Source: Methylotenera sp. (GTDB taxonomy: Bacteria; Pseudomonadota; Gammaproteobacteria; Burkholderiales; Methylophilaceae). Taken from it: a stretch of 36,624 nt of DNA. A model generated the notes under the pieces. It had not been told where the DNA came from and searched no databases. It saw nothing but the letters and a program-made list of their open reading frames with translations. The stretch spans positions 3,727 to 40,350 of the forward strand of contig JAQTXW010000018.1 of the NCBI GenBank assembly GCA_028688575.1. Reading direction: 5' to 3'. This document shows, piece after piece, positions 35,367 through 36,624 of the stretch (position 1 is the first letter of the stretch; the number at the start of each line of letters is the position of its first letter). Both the position numbers and the translations under genes were made by a program.

Positions 35367-36624
35367 TACGCTGCCTCCACTTTTATTTCAGTTTCTGTTT
35401 TTTCTTGAGAAGCTTCCGATTTTTGCTCTTCAAAATCCACTTCCATTTCAGTGCCTTCATCATCGCTCAGCACCACCTCATGAATTGGCTCTTCCTCTAA
35501 GACACGGCTAAATTTAGCGCGTAACTCCATCATCAATGTATCCACCTCCTGCACTTGCAAGCTGACGCGTGTGCCAGCTTTAAGCTCAGGCAGGCCATAA
35601 ACCTTAGTCATATAAGGCAAGTTATCCAAACGCACCAGATTCTCGCGCCAGACAGTCGCATGCACCTCCTGAATACCTTCCTGAATCAAATACTGCAAGC
35701 ACCAGTAGCGTTCCATGCGAATTTGAAACTCGTTATAGGCTTTGTAAGTCAGTTCAAAATTGCGCATATGCGTAGTCAAGGCATCGCTATTCATCGGGTA
35801 TGCTGGTGTCGCATTCTGCACTACGCTGATAATTTGCCGCTGATTAATCAAATCTACAGCACGGCGTAGCGGCGATGTACTCCAGGCGTACTGCGCCACG
35901 CCCAAGCCCTGATGTGGCTCGGCTTTAGTTGTCATGTAAACCTTGCCGCCAGATTGCGCGCGGTAGAGGCCTGGCACTTCATGCGCAGCTAATAATGCTC
36001 CCCACTGGTGATTGGCTTCAATCATCAGCTCGGCGACCACTTTATCCATAGGTGAGCCACGGTGGCGGCCCACAATGCTTACCTTGCCATCCGTCACGTA
36101 GAAGTTATAGTCGACCTGCGGCGGTTTTGTCGGGTCGAATTTGCCACGTACTTTTTCCAGCGCTTCTGCCAAGCTGAACAAGAACAAGAGTTTTGACCAA
36201 TACGGGTGGCCGCTGTCTTCGTTCAGGGTATGCTCGTTAAAAAACGGCTCCAATGCATCATGGCGCAGATTATCGGCGACCTTAATCCGCTCAACTTTAC
36301 TGTCACGGTGCGAAATTGTCAGGTCAGCATTTACATGCAGGTACAAAGATAGTACTGGTTTAATTTCGCCAGCATCCAGACTAAACGGCCTGATTGCAGT
36401 TTCTGGCAGCATGGTAATCTTATGCCCTGGCATATACACCGTTGAAAGTCTCTGCATGGCGCCAATATCCAACGGGCTATCTATCGAGATACCTAAGGCA
36501 GGGGCTGAAATATGAATACCAACGCGCGTCACGCCGTCTGCCATCTGCTTAATTGAAAGCGCATCGTCAATTTCAGTCGTCGTGCTGTCATCAATACTAA
36601 AAGCTTCGACATCGGCTATTGGTA
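35366..36624 (-). CDS. RNase II/R-family exoribonuclease, 5' end cut by window
   Basis: This is the C-terminal 419 or so codons of a 3'-5' exoribonuclease; the frame is open through the last base of the window and the true start lies outside. The RNB catalytic motif FSIDDSTTTEIDDALSI is at the very edge (about 36555-36600), followed by VGIHISAP and the substrate-binding VYMPGHKITMLPE. Further on are ISHRDSKVERIKV, YTTKAEPHQGLGVAQYAWSTSPLRRAVDLINQRQI (the conserved SPLRR active-site segment), and a weak S1/OB-like stretch (GTRVSLQVQEVD). The last 45 or so residues are an acidic, Glu-rich tail, unlike the basic tail of RNase R, so I favour the RNase II-like betaproteobacterial group. Confidence 0.92.
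   Translation of the reverse strand, partial: PIADVEAFSIDDSTTTEIDDALSIKQMADGVTRVGIHISAPALGISIDSPLDIGAMQRLSTVYMPGHKITMLPETAIRPFSLDAGEIKPVLSLYLHVNADLTISHRDSKVERIKVADNLRHDALEPFFNEHTLNEDSGHPYWSKLLFLFSLAEALEKVRGKFDPTKPPQVDYNFYVTDGKVSIVGRHRGSPMDKVVAELMIEANHQWGALLAAHEVPGLYRAQSGGKVYMTTKAEPHQGLGVAQYAWSTSPLRRAVDLINQRQIISVVQNATPAYPMNSDALTTHMRNFELTYKAYNEFQIRMERYWCLQYLIQEGIQEVHATVWRENLVRLDNLPYMTKVYGLPELKAGTRVSLQVQEVDTLMMELRAKFSRVLEEEPIHEVVLSDDEGTEMEVDFEEQKSEASQEKTETEIKVEAA

Noticed and set aside
1-36624. CRISPR arrays, tRNA or rRNA genes, insertion sequences, prophage or toxin-antitoxin modules
   Set aside because: I looked for regularly spaced repeats, cloverleaf-like stretches, transposase or integrase motifs and small paired ORFs and saw none, although weak tRNA-like folds cannot be excluded by eye.

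Overview
ORGANISM. The window reads as chromosomal backbone of a Gram-negative betaproteobacterium with moderate-to-low GC. Gene content and order point to the Methylophilaceae (Methylotenera/Methylophilus-like methylotrophs): typA and rhlE, purT with a truncated haemoglobin, ybbA/ybbP divergent from tesA, tilS-accA-dnaE, a Pil-Chp cluster, and RNase II beside a spermidine-synthase-like gene. This placement is inferred from recalled protein similarity, because no 16S rRNA is present. I see no phage, insertion sequence, CRISPR array, tRNA or rRNA. LAYOUT. (1) 1-5.5 kb: typA (minus strand) faces two tandem RhlE-type DEAD-box helicases (plus strand). The first helicase has a strong sigma-70 promoter and a structured leader of about 310 nt. 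(2) 5.5-7.2 kb: purT followed by a group II truncated haemoglobin, both on the minus strand. (3) 7.3-11.1 kb: a TonB-dependent receptor with a Fur-like site upstream, followed by a sigma-54 response regulator with no kinase beside it. (4) 11.3-21.2 kb: a YbbA/YbbP-type ABC exporter pair divergent from the esterase tesA, then tilS, accA and dnaE. This stretch is very compact: two start codons overlap inside CATG, tesA and tilS overlap tail to tail, and tilS overlaps accA. (5) 21.3-29.9 kb: a twitching-motility chemosensory operon pilG-pilH-pilI-pilJ-chpA on the minus strand, without pilK or chpB. (6) 30.1-32.4 kb: on the plus strand, a FIST-domain sensor divergent from pilG, the thiol peroxidase tpx with a good terminator, and a 67-aa secreted protein. 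(7) 32.4-36.6 kb: on the minus strand, a YbaK-type deacylase, then a tightly coupled run of RNase II (cut by the window edge), a spermidine-synthase-like protein, an RlmL-type 23S methyltransferase and a MazG-like pyrophosphatase. HOW THE GENES FIT TOGETHER. Region 5 is a complete receptor (PilJ), adaptor (PilI), kinase (ChpA), two-regulator (PilG, PilH) pathway that would control type IV pili. The FIST protein beside it may be an extra sensory input, but only proximity suggests this. The helicases, RlmL, RNase II, TilS and TypA form a scattered RNA and ribosome maintenance theme. WHAT IS NEW. The most distinctive non-coding signal is a pair of related, roughly 120-135 bp imperfect palindromes at 3995-4115 and 17565-17697, apparently two copies of one intergenic repeat family. 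Other points worth a look are the rhlE leader, a cluster of four TTGGTTGT/ACAACCAA octamers upstream of the TonB receptor, and a perfect 14-bp palindrome between pilG and the FIST gene. I found no convincing new multi-gene defence or biosynthetic system.
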